From Clostridia bacterium (GTDB lineage Bacteria; Bacillota; Clostridia; UBA1381; UBA9506), in the NCBI GenBank assembly GCA_017396465.1, contig JAFQLU010000049.1:1-42424 (forward strand): a stretch of DNA of 42,424 nucleotides, in the 5' to 3' direction. The notes beneath the pieces were generated by a model. The model was not told where the DNA came from. It saw only the letters and a program-made list of their open reading frames with translations, and ran no database searches. The translations under genes were made by a program, and so were the position numbers. Shown here piece after piece: positions 16,752 through 25,500 of the stretch (its first letter is position 1; the number at the start of each line of letters is the position of its first letter).

Positions 16752-16780
16752 TTGACTTTTGACATGCGCTATGCTATAAT
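16752..16780 (+). promoter_or_regulatory. Sigma-A promoter of xpt
   Basis: TTGACT, 17 bp, TATAAT. Only about 45 bp separate it from the xpt start, too little for a purine riboswitch with terminator. Confidence 0.8.
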
Positions 16781-16825
16781 TCACAATATAGTTACTTCTA
16801 TCTTTTTGTAATGGGAGAGAGTCGC

Positions 16826-17398
16826 ATGAAAGCTTTAGAAGATAAAATATTGAAAGAAGGCAGAGTTCTGCCGGGAAACATTTTAAAGGTGGATTGTTTT
16901 TTGAATCATCAGATAGATGTATCTTTTCTTTTAGAAATGGGAAAGGAAATCTGTGCACTTTACAAAGATGTGCCGGTGAACAAAATTTTAACCATTGAAA
17001 CATCGGGCATTCCTATTGCATTTGCGGCGGCGCAGTTTATGAACGTTCCCGTTGTGTTTGCGAAGAAAAACAAGTCGGGCAATATTTCGGACGATGTGTA
17101 TTCTTCCAAGGTAACTTCCTTCACACGGAATTATTCTTATGATGCTGTGGTGAGCAAGGATTATCTTGCACCGGAGGATCAGGTGCTGGTTATTGACGAT
17201 TTTCTGGCGAAAGGAAATGCATTAAACGGTCTGATGGATATTATTTCTCAGGCGGGGGCAACGCTTTGCGGTTGCGTGATAGCCATTGAAAAAGGATTCC
17301 AGGGCGGCGGAGACGAACTGCGGGCAAAAGGAATCCGTGTGGACTCATTGGCGATTATTGAGTCTATGACGGAACATTCTTTAGAGTTCCGTAAATAA
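16826..17398 (+). CDS. xpt: Xanthine phosphoribosyltransferase
   Basis: The 190-residue product converts xanthine and PRPP to XMP. It begins MKALEDKILKEG as in typical Xpt; the PRPP-binding loop is VLVIDDFLAKGNA, and ETSGIPIAFAAA lies in the N-terminal half. Length matches the family (about 190-195). The ATG after GGGAGAG is used; an in-frame ATG five codons upstream lies before that site. It precedes a BMP-type nucleoside transporter, giving a purine uptake and salvage unit. Unlike many Firmicutes xpt genes, no guanine riboswitch is visible upstream. Confidence 0.93.
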   Translation: MKALEDKILKEGRVLPGNILKVDCFLNHQIDVSFLLEMGKEICALYKDVPVNKILTIETSGIPIAFAAAQFMNVPVVFAKKNKSGNISDDVYSSKVTSFTRNYSYDAVVSKDYLAPEDQVLVIDDFLAKGNALNGLMDIISQAGATLCGCVIAIEKGFQGGGDELRAKGIRVDSLAIIESMTEHSLEFRK

Positions 17399-17456
17399 AA
17401 ACGACTGTAATGATAAATTACATAAAAATTTTGCCAAAAGGCAGGAGGGTAACAAA

Positions 17457-18686
17457 ATGAAAAAACTTATTTCATTACTCACCGTTGCTGCAATGTTGAT
17501 TGCATCTGTATGTATGCTTTCCGCATGCGGTGGCGAAAAAACAGAAGGCGGCGAAGCGCCTGCTGCAAATGCTGATTTTAAAATCGGCTTCATTTATTTG
17601 CACGATGAAAACTCCACTTATGACAAGAACTTCTTAGATGCTGCAACAGAAGCAACAGAAGCTCTGGGTCTTAAACCCGAACAGGTTATCTTCAAAACAA
17701 ACATTCCTGAAGGTAACGAATGCTACGAAGCAGCTGCTGACTTAGTTGACCAGGGTTGTAACGTTGTATTTGCAAACAGCTTCGGTCATGAGCCTTACAT
17801 GTTAAAGGCTGCTAAAGAATTCCCCGAAGTTCAGTTCTGTCACGCTACAGGTACCACAGCGCACACAGAAAACCTGCCTAACTTCCACAATGCATTTGCT
17901 TCCATCTATGAAGGCAGATATCTTGCAGGTATCGCTGCAGGTATGAAGCTGAACGAAATGATTGAAAGCGGTAAAATCACAGCTGACCAGGCTAAAATGG
18001 GTTACGTTGGTGCTTATACCTACGCTGAAGTTATTTCCGGTTACACATCCTTCTACCTGGGTGCAAAATCCGTTTGTCCTTCCGTTACAATGGAAGTACA
18101 GTTCACAGGCAGCTGGTATGACGAAGCTTTAGAAAAAGAAGCTGCAACAAAGCTGTTGAGCAACAAGTGCGTATTAATCAGCCAGCATGCTGACTCCATG
18201 GGTGCTCCCACAGCTTGTGAAAACGCAGGCGTTCCCAACGTTTCCTACAACGGCAGCACACAGAGCGCATGCCCCAACACATTTATCGTTTCTTCCAGAA
18301 TCGACTGGGCTCCTTACTTCAAATACATCATCGAAGCTGCACAGAAGGGTGAAACCATCGCAGTTGACTGGTGTGAAGGCTTTGAAGCAGGTTCCGTTAA
18401 GCTGACAGACGTAAATGAAGCTGTTGCTGCAAAGGGCACAAAAGAAGCAATCGAAGAAGCAAAAGCGAAGCTGATCTCCGGCGAAATCAAAGTGTTTGAC
18501 ACAACCACATTCACCGTTGAAGGCAAAGCTTTAGATTCTTACAAAGCTGACGTTGATACAGATGCTGATTACGAGAAAGATACGGAAGTTATCGCTGACG
18601 GTTACTTCCATGAATCCGAATATCGTTCTGCTCCTTACTTCGATCTGCAGATCGACGGTATCACATTGCTGAACAGCATGTTCTAA
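17457..18686 (+). CDS. BMP-family lipoprotein, nucleoside ABC transporter binding protein
   Basis: The 409-residue product has a lipoprotein signal with lipobox LSAC (C24), a short Gly/Glu/Ala linker, and a periplasmic-binding fold of the BMP (Bmp/PnrA-like) family: FKIGFIYLHDENSTYDKNF, VFANSFGHEPYM, YEGRYLAGIAAG, GYVGAYTYAEVISGYTSFYLGA. It is expected to be anchored on the outer face of the membrane and deliver purine nucleosides to the permeases downstream. GGAGGG is the ribosome site. It follows xpt by 58 bp without an evident terminator. Equivalent genes are nupN (yufN) of Bacillus or bmpA of Lactococcus. Codon use is visibly biased (GCT, GTT, CTG, AAA), suggesting high expression. Confidence 0.93.
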   Translation: MKKLISLLTVAAMLIASVCMLSACGGEKTEGGEAPAANADFKIGFIYLHDENSTYDKNFLDAATEATEALGLKPEQVIFKTNIPEGNECYEAAADLVDQGCNVVFANSFGHEPYMLKAAKEFPEVQFCHATGTTAHTENLPNFHNAFASIYEGRYLAGIAAGMKLNEMIESGKITADQAKMGYVGAYTYAEVISGYTSFYLGAKSVCPSVTMEVQFTGSWYDEALEKEAATKLLSNKCVLISQHADSMGAPTACENAGVPNVSYNGSTQSACPNTFIVSSRIDWAPYFKYIIEAAQKGETIAVDWCEGFEAGSVKLTDVNEAVAAKGTKEAIEEAKAKLISGEIKVFDTTTFTVEGKALDSYKADVDTDADYEKDTEVIADGYFHESEYRSAPYFDLQIDGITLLNSMF

Positions 18687-18697
18687 TTGCTTTTTAG

Positions 18698-18732
18698 ATA
18701 GGGCGGGGATATCTCCGCCCTATTTCGCTTTT
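18698..18732 (+). terminator. Partial terminator between binding protein and ATPase
   Basis: ATAGGGCGG, 8-nt loop, CCGCCCTAT, then TTCGCTTTT. The interrupted T-run suggests incomplete termination, as often seen after highly expressed binding-protein genes. Confidence 0.65.
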
Positions 18733-18736
18733 ACAT

Positions 18737-18784
18737 CTTTTGTCTTTCCTAAGCAAAAAGGTGTGTGCTTAGGAAAGGTAAAAG
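18737..18784 (+). promoter_or_regulatory. Long hairpin upstream of ABC ATPase gene
   Basis: CTTTCCTAAGCA pairs perfectly with TGCTTAGGAAAG, and the stem continues outward through a GT/GT internal site to CTTTT/AAAAG, giving a long rod about 25 bp before the next start codon. No T-tract follows. It may stabilise or process the downstream mRNA. Confidence 0.55.
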
Positions 18785-18809
18785 AAATTCTTTGATATGG
18801 AGAAAATGT

Positions 18810-20360
18810 ATGGAACAAAATTTTGCCCTTGAACTAAAAAATATCACAAAGACATTTGGCAGCGTTGTTGCCAACAAAAATGTATCCCTTCAGGTGAGAA
18901 AAGGCGAAATTCTGTCGATTCTCGGTGAAAACGGAAGCGGCAAAACCACGCTGATGAACATGGTTTCCGGTATCTATTACCCGGACAGCGGTCAGATGTT
19001 TATTGACGGTAACGAGGTTACCATCGCATCTCCCAAGGATGCATTCAATTATAGAATCGGTATGATTCACCAGCATTTTAAGCTGGTGGATGTGTTCAGC
19101 GCCGCTGAAAATATCGTGCTCGGTTTAGAGGACGAAAAAGGCTTCGACATGGCGAAGAACATTGAGAAAATCAACAAAATCACCGCGCAGTACGGTTTTG
19201 AGCTGGATCCTCATAAGAAAATTTACGAAATGTCCGTTTCGGAAAAGCAAACTGTTGAAATCATCAAGGTTCTGTTCCGTGGCGCAGACATTTTGATTCT
19301 GGACGAGCCTACGGCTGTGCTGACACCGCAGGAAACCGTGAAGCTGTTTATGGTTCTTAGGAACATGAGAGAAAGCGGCAAAGCGATTATCATTATCACC
19401 CATAAGCTTCACGAAGTGTTATCCCTTTCGGATAATGTTGCCGTTCTGCGTAAGGGTGAATATGTGGGAACGGTGAAAACCGCCGAGACCTCCGAATCCG
19501 AGCTTACCGAAATGATGGTGGGTAAAAAAATCTCGCTGGATATTGAAAGAAGCGAACCGGAAAACTGCGAAGACCGCCTGGTTGTGGACAGTATCAGCTG
19601 CGTAAACCGCGAAGGCGTGAAGCTTTTGGATAACGTTTCCTTCACGGCGCGCTCCGGCGAAATTCTTGGTATTGCAGGTATCGCTGGAAGTGGACAGAGA
19701 GAGCTTTTAGAAGCGATTGCAGGTCTGCAGCATTTAGATAGCGGCAGTGTGATTTATCACGATCCCAAAACCAATCAGGAAGAAAACCTCAGAGACAAAA
19801 CACCGATGGAAATCCGCCAGATGGGTGTCCGCCTTGCCTTTGTTCCCGAGGATAGATTAGGTATGGGCCTGGTAGGAAACATGGACATCGTGGACAACAT
19901 GATGCTCAGAAGCTACAAAAAGGGAAAATCCATGTTCCTGCAGAGAAAGAACCCCAAATCTTTAGCGGAAGAAATCATTGAACGCCTCGAAGTTGTTACG
20001 CCTTCTGCCGACACACCTGTCAGAAGACTTTCGGGCGGTAATGTGCAGAAAATTCTTGTAGGCAGAGAAATCGCATCGTCGCCTACGGTGCTGATGGCGG
20101 CTTATCCTGTAAGAGGTCTGGATATCAACTCCTCTTACACCATTTATAATCTTTTAAATGAACAGAAGAAAAAAGGCGTTGCCGTAATTTTCGTCGGCGA
20201 GGATTTGGACGTTTTAATTGAGCTGTGCGACCGTATCCTGGTTATTGGCTCCGGCAGAATTGCCGGCACGGTTGACGGCAGAAACACCACCAAGGAAGAA
20301 ATCGGTCTTCTCATGACCAAATCTTCCCGTGAAGAACAAGAAGGGGGTAGTGAAGAATGA
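18810..20360 (+). CDS. Nucleoside ABC transporter ATP-binding protein (two nucleotide-binding domains)
   Basis: The 516-residue product has two fused ABC domains, as in NupA/NupO and RbsA. Domain 1 has Walker A GENGSGKTT, signature SVSEKQ and Walker B ILILDEPTA. Domain 2 has a degenerate Walker A region GIAGSGQRE, a canonical signature LSGGNVQ, and a Walker B-position sequence LMAAYPVRGLD in which the usual Asp-Glu is missing; one ATP site is therefore expected to be inactive, a known trait of this subfamily that looks pronounced here. The ATG before EQNFALEL is preferred because GGAGAAA precedes it. It overlaps the first permease gene by ATGA, indicating translational coupling. Confidence 0.93.
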   Translation: MEQNFALELKNITKTFGSVVANKNVSLQVRKGEILSILGENGSGKTTLMNMVSGIYYPDSGQMFIDGNEVTIASPKDAFNYRIGMIHQHFKLVDVFSAAENIVLGLEDEKGFDMAKNIEKINKITAQYGFELDPHKKIYEMSVSEKQTVEIIKVLFRGADILILDEPTAVLTPQETVKLFMVLRNMRESGKAIIIITHKLHEVLSLSDNVAVLRKGEYVGTVKTAETSESELTEMMVGKKISLDIERSEPENCEDRLVVDSISCVNREGVKLLDNVSFTARSGEILGIAGIAGSGQRELLEAIAGLQHLDSGSVIYHDPKTNQEENLRDKTPMEIRQMGVRLAFVPEDRLGMGLVGNMDIVDNMMLRSYKKGKSMFLQRKNPKSLAEEIIERLEVVTPSADTPVRRLSGGNVQKILVGREIASSPTVLMAAYPVRGLDINSSYTIYNLLNEQKKKGVAVIFVGEDLDVLIELCDRILVIGSGRIAGTVDGRNTTKEEIGLLMTKSSREEQEGGSEE

Positions 20361-21469
20361 AAAAATTAAATGATTTTATGGTAAAAACATTCTGCAATGC
20401 TCCTTGCCATATTGCAAAACGGGACGACATTGTATGGTGGAAGGCATGGATTATCAGAATCGTTTCAGTGCTGCTTGCGTTGATTGTTTGCGGCGTTATC
20501 ACCGTTGCGCTCACGAAACTGAATCCTATCAAAATGTATATCACCATGTTTGAAGGTGCAGTCGGCACCTCGAGACTGGTGTGGAACTTATTCCAGAACA
20601 CGGCGATTCTTCTTTGTATTTCTCTTGCAGTAACGCCTGCATTTAAAATGCGCTTCTGGAACATCGGTGCAGAAGGTCAGGTATTAATCGGAGGCCTGGC
20701 AACTGCCGCCTGTATGATTTTTTTAGGCGGCAGGCTTCCCAACCCGGTGCTGATTCCCATCATGCTTGTGGTAAGTATCGTAGCCGGCAGCATCTGGGGT
20801 CTGGTTCCAGCATACTTCAAAACCAAGTTTAATTCCAATGAAACCTTGTTCACTCTGATGATGAACTATATCGCAATCCAGATTGTGGCATACTTTACGT
20901 TGGAGTGGTCGGTGCCGAAAGGCTCGGGTACGCCGAGAACCCTGGAGTTCGGTCAGCTCCCCACCCTTTTAGACCAGAAATATCTGATTAACATTTTAAT
21001 CGTTGCCGTAATTACGATTATCATGTATATTTATTTAAAATACAGCAAGCAGGGCTACGAGATTTCCGTTGTGGGTGAAAGTGAAAAAACGGCAAAATAT
21101 GTTGGTATCAACGTAAAGAAGGTTGTATTAAGAACCATGGCAATATCCGGTGCTATCTGCGGTATTGCAGGCTTTCTGCTTGTTGCCGGAACGGACCACT
21201 CCTTAAAGAGTGACACCGCAGGCGGCAGAGGCTTCACGGCAATCATGGTATCATGGCTGGCAAAATTCCATCCGGTATTCATGATTGTAACGTCCCTATT
21301 GATTGTATTTTTGGAAAAAGGCGCTTCCAAAATTTCGGAAGTGTACCGTCTGAATTCTTCTTTCTCCGATATTATAACCGGTATTATCATTTTCTTTATT
21401 ATCGGTTCGGAATTCTTTATTAACTACAAAGTGAAATTCAACAAAAAGGAAAAGGAGGCAAAAGTATGA
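20357..21469 (+). CDS. Nucleoside ABC transporter permease 1
   Basis: The 370-residue membrane protein has about nine to ten hydrophobic segments and the branched-chain/nucleoside permease (BPD_transp_2) pattern, including FWNIGAEGQVLIGG and the coupling segment GESEKTAKYVGINVKKVV that contacts the ATPase. The N-terminal 30 residues are cytoplasmic. It corresponds to NupB/NupP. Start and stop overlap with neighbouring genes by ATGA on both sides, so the three transporter genes are translated together. Confidence 0.93.
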   Translation: MKKLNDFMVKTFCNAPCHIAKRDDIVWWKAWIIRIVSVLLALIVCGVITVALTKLNPIKMYITMFEGAVGTSRLVWNLFQNTAILLCISLAVTPAFKMRFWNIGAEGQVLIGGLATAACMIFLGGRLPNPVLIPIMLVVSIVAGSIWGLVPAYFKTKFNSNETLFTLMMNYIAIQIVAYFTLEWSVPKGSGTPRTLEFGQLPTLLDQKYLINILIVAVITIIMYIYLKYSKQGYEISVVGESEKTAKYVGINVKKVVLRTMAISGAICGIAGFLLVAGTDHSLKSDTAGGRGFTAIMVSWLAKFHPVFMIVTSLLIVFLEKGASKISEVYRLNSSFSDIITGIIIFFIIGSEFFINYKVKFNKKEKEAKV

Positions 21470-22443
21470 TAGCGACAATTATTCAACGTGCAGTTATGCA
21501 GGGAACGCCTCTGCTTTTTGGCTCCACCGGTGAAATATTAACGGAAAAATCCGGTAACTTAAACCTGGGTATCCCCGGAATCATGTATGTGGGCGCCATC
21601 AGCGGCGTTGCAGGCTCTTTCCTTTATGAGCAGGCAGTTACCACTCTGAATCCGTTTCTTGCAGTATTCATTCCTTTAATCTGCTCCTTAATTGGCTCAA
21701 CGCTGATGGGACTGATTTATTGCTTCCTGACAGTAACGCTCCGCGCCAATCAGAACGTTACCGGTCTTGCATTAACCACCTTCGGTATCGGTGTAGGTAA
21801 CTTCTTTGGCGGTTCACTGATTAAGCTGGTGGATACGGATGTGCCGTCCATTTCTCTTTCGGCAACCAGTACGATTTTTAAAACCCAGCTGCCCTTTGCG
21901 GATAAATTAGGCTGGTTTGGCGATATTTTCCTTTCCTACGGATTTTTGGTTTATGTTGCTATTATCGTAGCGCTGATTTCGTCTCATGTGCTGAAAAAAA
22001 CCAGAACCGGTCTGCATTTAAGGGCGGTTGGTGAAAGCCCTGAAACGGCGGACGCAGCGGGTATCAGCGTAACAAAACACAAATATCTTGCTACCTGCAT
22101 CGGTAGTGCCATTGCAGGACTGGGTGGTTTATACTATGTAATGGATTATGCAAACGGCGTCTGGTCCAATAACGGCTTCGGTGACCGTGGCTGGCTGTCT
22201 ATTGCGCTGGTTATTTTCTCCATGTGGAGACCGTCCATCAGCATTTTTGGCTCTATCCTGTTCGGATTTTTGTATGTCATTCCCACCTACATTCCGGACA
22301 TTACGGTAAGCACCAAAAAGCTCTTTGAAATGCTTCCTTATGTTGTAACCATACTGGTGCTCGTTATCACCAGTATCCGCGACAAAAAGGAAAATCAGCC
22401 CCCCGCGGCTTTGGGACTCCCTTATTTCCGAGAAGAACGATAG
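21466..22443 (+). CDS. Nucleoside ABC transporter permease 2
   Basis: The 325-residue membrane protein is the partner permease (NupC/NupQ type), with STGEILTEKSGNLNLGIPG at the N-terminus and the coupling segment GESPETADAAGISVTKHKY. It pairs with the preceding permease as a heterodimer. AAAGGAGG is the ribosome site and the start overlaps the previous stop. A strong terminator closes the operon. Confidence 0.93.
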   Translation: MIATIIQRAVMQGTPLLFGSTGEILTEKSGNLNLGIPGIMYVGAISGVAGSFLYEQAVTTLNPFLAVFIPLICSLIGSTLMGLIYCFLTVTLRANQNVTGLALTTFGIGVGNFFGGSLIKLVDTDVPSISLSATSTIFKTQLPFADKLGWFGDIFLSYGFLVYVAIIVALISSHVLKKTRTGLHLRAVGESPETADAAGISVTKHKYLATCIGSAIAGLGGLYYVMDYANGVWSNNGFGDRGWLSIALVIFSMWRPSISIFGSILFGFLYVIPTYIPDITVSTKKLFEMLPYVVTILVLVITSIRDKKENQPPAALGLPYFREER

Positions 22444-22446
22444 CAT

Positions 22447-22481
22447 AAAGAAACGCAGTAAACTTTACTGCGTTTCTTTTT
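22447..22481 (+). terminator. Rho-independent terminator of xpt-transporter operon
   Basis: AGAAACGCAGTAAA and its complement form a near-perfect stem followed by TTTTT. Confidence 0.9.
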
Positions 22482-22487
22482 GTATAC

Positions 22488-22516
22488 TTGCTTTTTTGCA
22501 GAAAAACTGATATAAT
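22488..22516 (+). promoter_or_regulatory. Sigma-A promoter of the LamG-glycerophosphodiesterase gene
   Basis: TTGCTT, 17 bp, TATAAT, about 60 bp before the start codon and directly after the preceding terminator. Confidence 0.75.
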
Positions 22517-22574
22517 AAAAATACGGAGTAACGTATATGTATTTCGGAGACGAAAAAGAAAGAAGTGGTAAAAA

Positions 22575-25500
22575 ATGTGTTTGAAAAAAATGATGTCCTG
22601 CATTCTGGCATGTCTGATGATTGCCGCTATGGCAGTTCTGCCGGTGCAGGCGGAAACAGCCGTGCCGACAGGGTATGTCACAGACAATCTGGTTCTGTTC
22701 CTGGATGCTAACAACAACACAGGAAACGGCTACGATGCAGACGCAACAGATTGGGTGGACTTATCCGACGCTACGGGAGCCACCAAGGTGAGTACCAACG
22801 GAAACACCTGGGGTACAACGGAACGGTGCCTGGACATGAACGGGTATATCAAGCTGCCGGAAAAGGTTCGTCAGGCGATTTCCGGTGACAACTGGACAGT
22901 AGAGTTCGTGATGGAAGACTACCCGGAAACTGCGTCTGCTTCCAACATCCGAAACGTAATGGCGCTGACCGGTGACGATGCGTGGATTGCATCTTCTACA
23001 ACAAAAGGCTCAACGCCCAATGATAATTTCGTTATCTTCCAATCAGCGAATACAAGCAATCTGCGGCTGAAAATGATGGGTGCATCAACGGGAAGGGTTA
23101 TTTCCGGAAGCTATTTTGGTCCTTCCAATGCTACGGCAGTTAACGGAACGACAACAGCCATTGCCTTTGATAAGAACAATAACAGAATCGGGTGGTATTT
23201 TGACGGCAAGGCATCCTCTCTCGTATCTTTCTACGTGCAGGATACGGTGAAAGCAGACGGCTTTATTGTAAACGGAACCTATCAGACGGAAAGAAAACCG
23301 CAGGTGATTTTCGGTGCGGCAACCGACAGAGTAGCAAGCCGTGAATTTATCGGTAAGGTAAAAGCAATCCGTGTATACAGCGATGCGCTGACCGATGCAG
23401 AAAAAGCACAGAATGCCGCGCTGGACAGAACACGCTATAAAGTAGACGACGATGATGGCTATCTCAAGGACAATCTGGTTCTGCATTTAGATGCCAATAA
23501 CAACACAGGAAACGGTTTTGATGCAAACGCAACATCCTGGACAGACCTTTCCGATCCCACAGGAAACACAAAAGTTGACTTAAACGGCAATTCCTGGGGA
23601 AAAGACGAAGGCTATTTAGATTCCTATTATCTGGATGTAAACGGCTATATCAAGTTGCCGGATAAGGTGCGGCAAGCCATCAGCGGAAAAGAATGGACGG
23701 TGGAATTTATTTTAGATTCCTATCCGACCGGCACAACCTCCAATATACGAAATATTTTAGCGCTGACCGGTGATGATGAATGGATCGCATCAACAAAGAC
23801 TAAGGGTTCAACCCCAAACGATAATTTCGTTATTTTCCAGTCGGCAAACGCAAAAACCCTTCGTCTGAAAATGATGGGTGCATCGGGTGCCATCTTTAAC
23901 TATTTTGGCGTGGATGATACCGCATCTTTGGAACAAACAACAAACACAATTACATTCCATCATGATAAAAAGCAGGCTGCCTGGTACCAGAACGGTACGG
24001 CAAAATATGTGAGCGGATTCCTGCGTCAGGATACTGCAAAAACAGACGGCTTTATTGTGAATGGTACCTACCAGACCGAAAGAAAGCCGCAGGTAATTTT
24101 CGGTGCGGCAACCGATACGGTTGCAAGCCGTGAATTTATGGCAAAAGTGAGGGCGATTCGCGTGTACAGTGATGTTTTAACAGCGGATGAAATGAAAATC
24201 AATGCCGGGGCAGATGCCGGCAACTTCTATTCGGAAGACGGATCGACGCACAGACATTCCTACGCAACAGAATACTCTCAGAATGAAACAAGCCATTGGT
24301 ATGCATGTACCAAGGAAGACTGCGTATCGGCACCTTCCGAGCTGAAAGAGTTTGGCGATCACGTATACGACGGTAGCGATGATTATATCTGTAACGTGTG
24401 CGATTACACCCGTTCAACCAAAATCACCGAATCTTATGAAGTAGATATCTATGAACCGGATACGGATATTAAAACGGCGCCGATTGTGATGCAGACGGCA
24501 AATGCGGCAACGAGCGATGTTTCTTCGGAAGCAAAACGCCCCTCTGCTCTGATTTTTGACGTGAAGGCAGAAAACGGCGTACTGTATGCATATGACGGCG
24601 ACGAGAAACTGGGAGAATTTACTGCGCTTTATAAAAAGAACGGCTCAAAAGCCAATATGGGCGCAAGAATTTCCGATATGGCAACAGCAGAAGCTTTGGC
24701 AGAATGGGTTGGCAGAGACCGCATCGGAAACCTTTGGGTTATCTCGAATGATGTGGAACAGCTGGTAACCGTATCCAGCCCTAGTAAGCTGGATTTATCC
24801 GACAGAACCATCACCACAGCAGGCAATCCGGTGAAAGCCAGATATCTGCGGGTGGTAAGTGACACGAAGTATTTAGGATGTTCGGAATTTGATGTTACGG
24901 GTAAAACCGAAAGCGGCGAAACCATAGATCTTCTTCACGATGCAAACGGCAACTTAAGAACCGGCGTTGTGCTGAGCCATTCCGGTACCATTTACGATAA
25001 CGGTGCTACCATCGACTGGATTGCAAACGGCAACGAAGAAGACAGAACCTATATCGGCGGCGAAACCGGTAAAACCTACTTCCAGATTGATTTGGGAAGC
25101 GAACAAAATGTTACGGGCATTACCTACAAAATCATAGACGATGCCAAATGGAATCATTTCCGGTATCAGGACTTTAAGATTGTGCTGTCCAATGACCCGG
25201 CATTCTTAACCGGTGTTACAACCGTTATGAATATTGGTAAATTAGGCACAGAAAATACACCGGAAAACTTCCCCTTATATTTCAAAGTGGATTTGAGCGG
25301 AACGGGAACAGGATATGCAGGTGATATGAAAATCACGCCTTACATGTCCAACCTGGTGCGTGGCATAGTAGACTTCACGGGTAAAACCGTGCGTGGTCCC
25401 GGCAGAATCTCTTACGATTTCGGTACAGATGCAGAGGATATATTAGATGAGCCTGTAGGCGGTGCGTTTGCTAATAAAACACAGCAGAATTTTGAATATG

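Noticed and set aside
16749-16811. 20-codon ORF with AAGGGAG ahead of xpt, ending TAATG at an alternative xpt start
   Set aside because: It spans the xpt promoter itself, so the transcript from that promoter would not contain its start; no support beyond the ribosome-like site.
16692-16825. Search for a purine riboswitch before xpt
   Set aside because: The promoter lies about 45 bp from the start codon and no conserved purine-aptamer core or terminator is visible.
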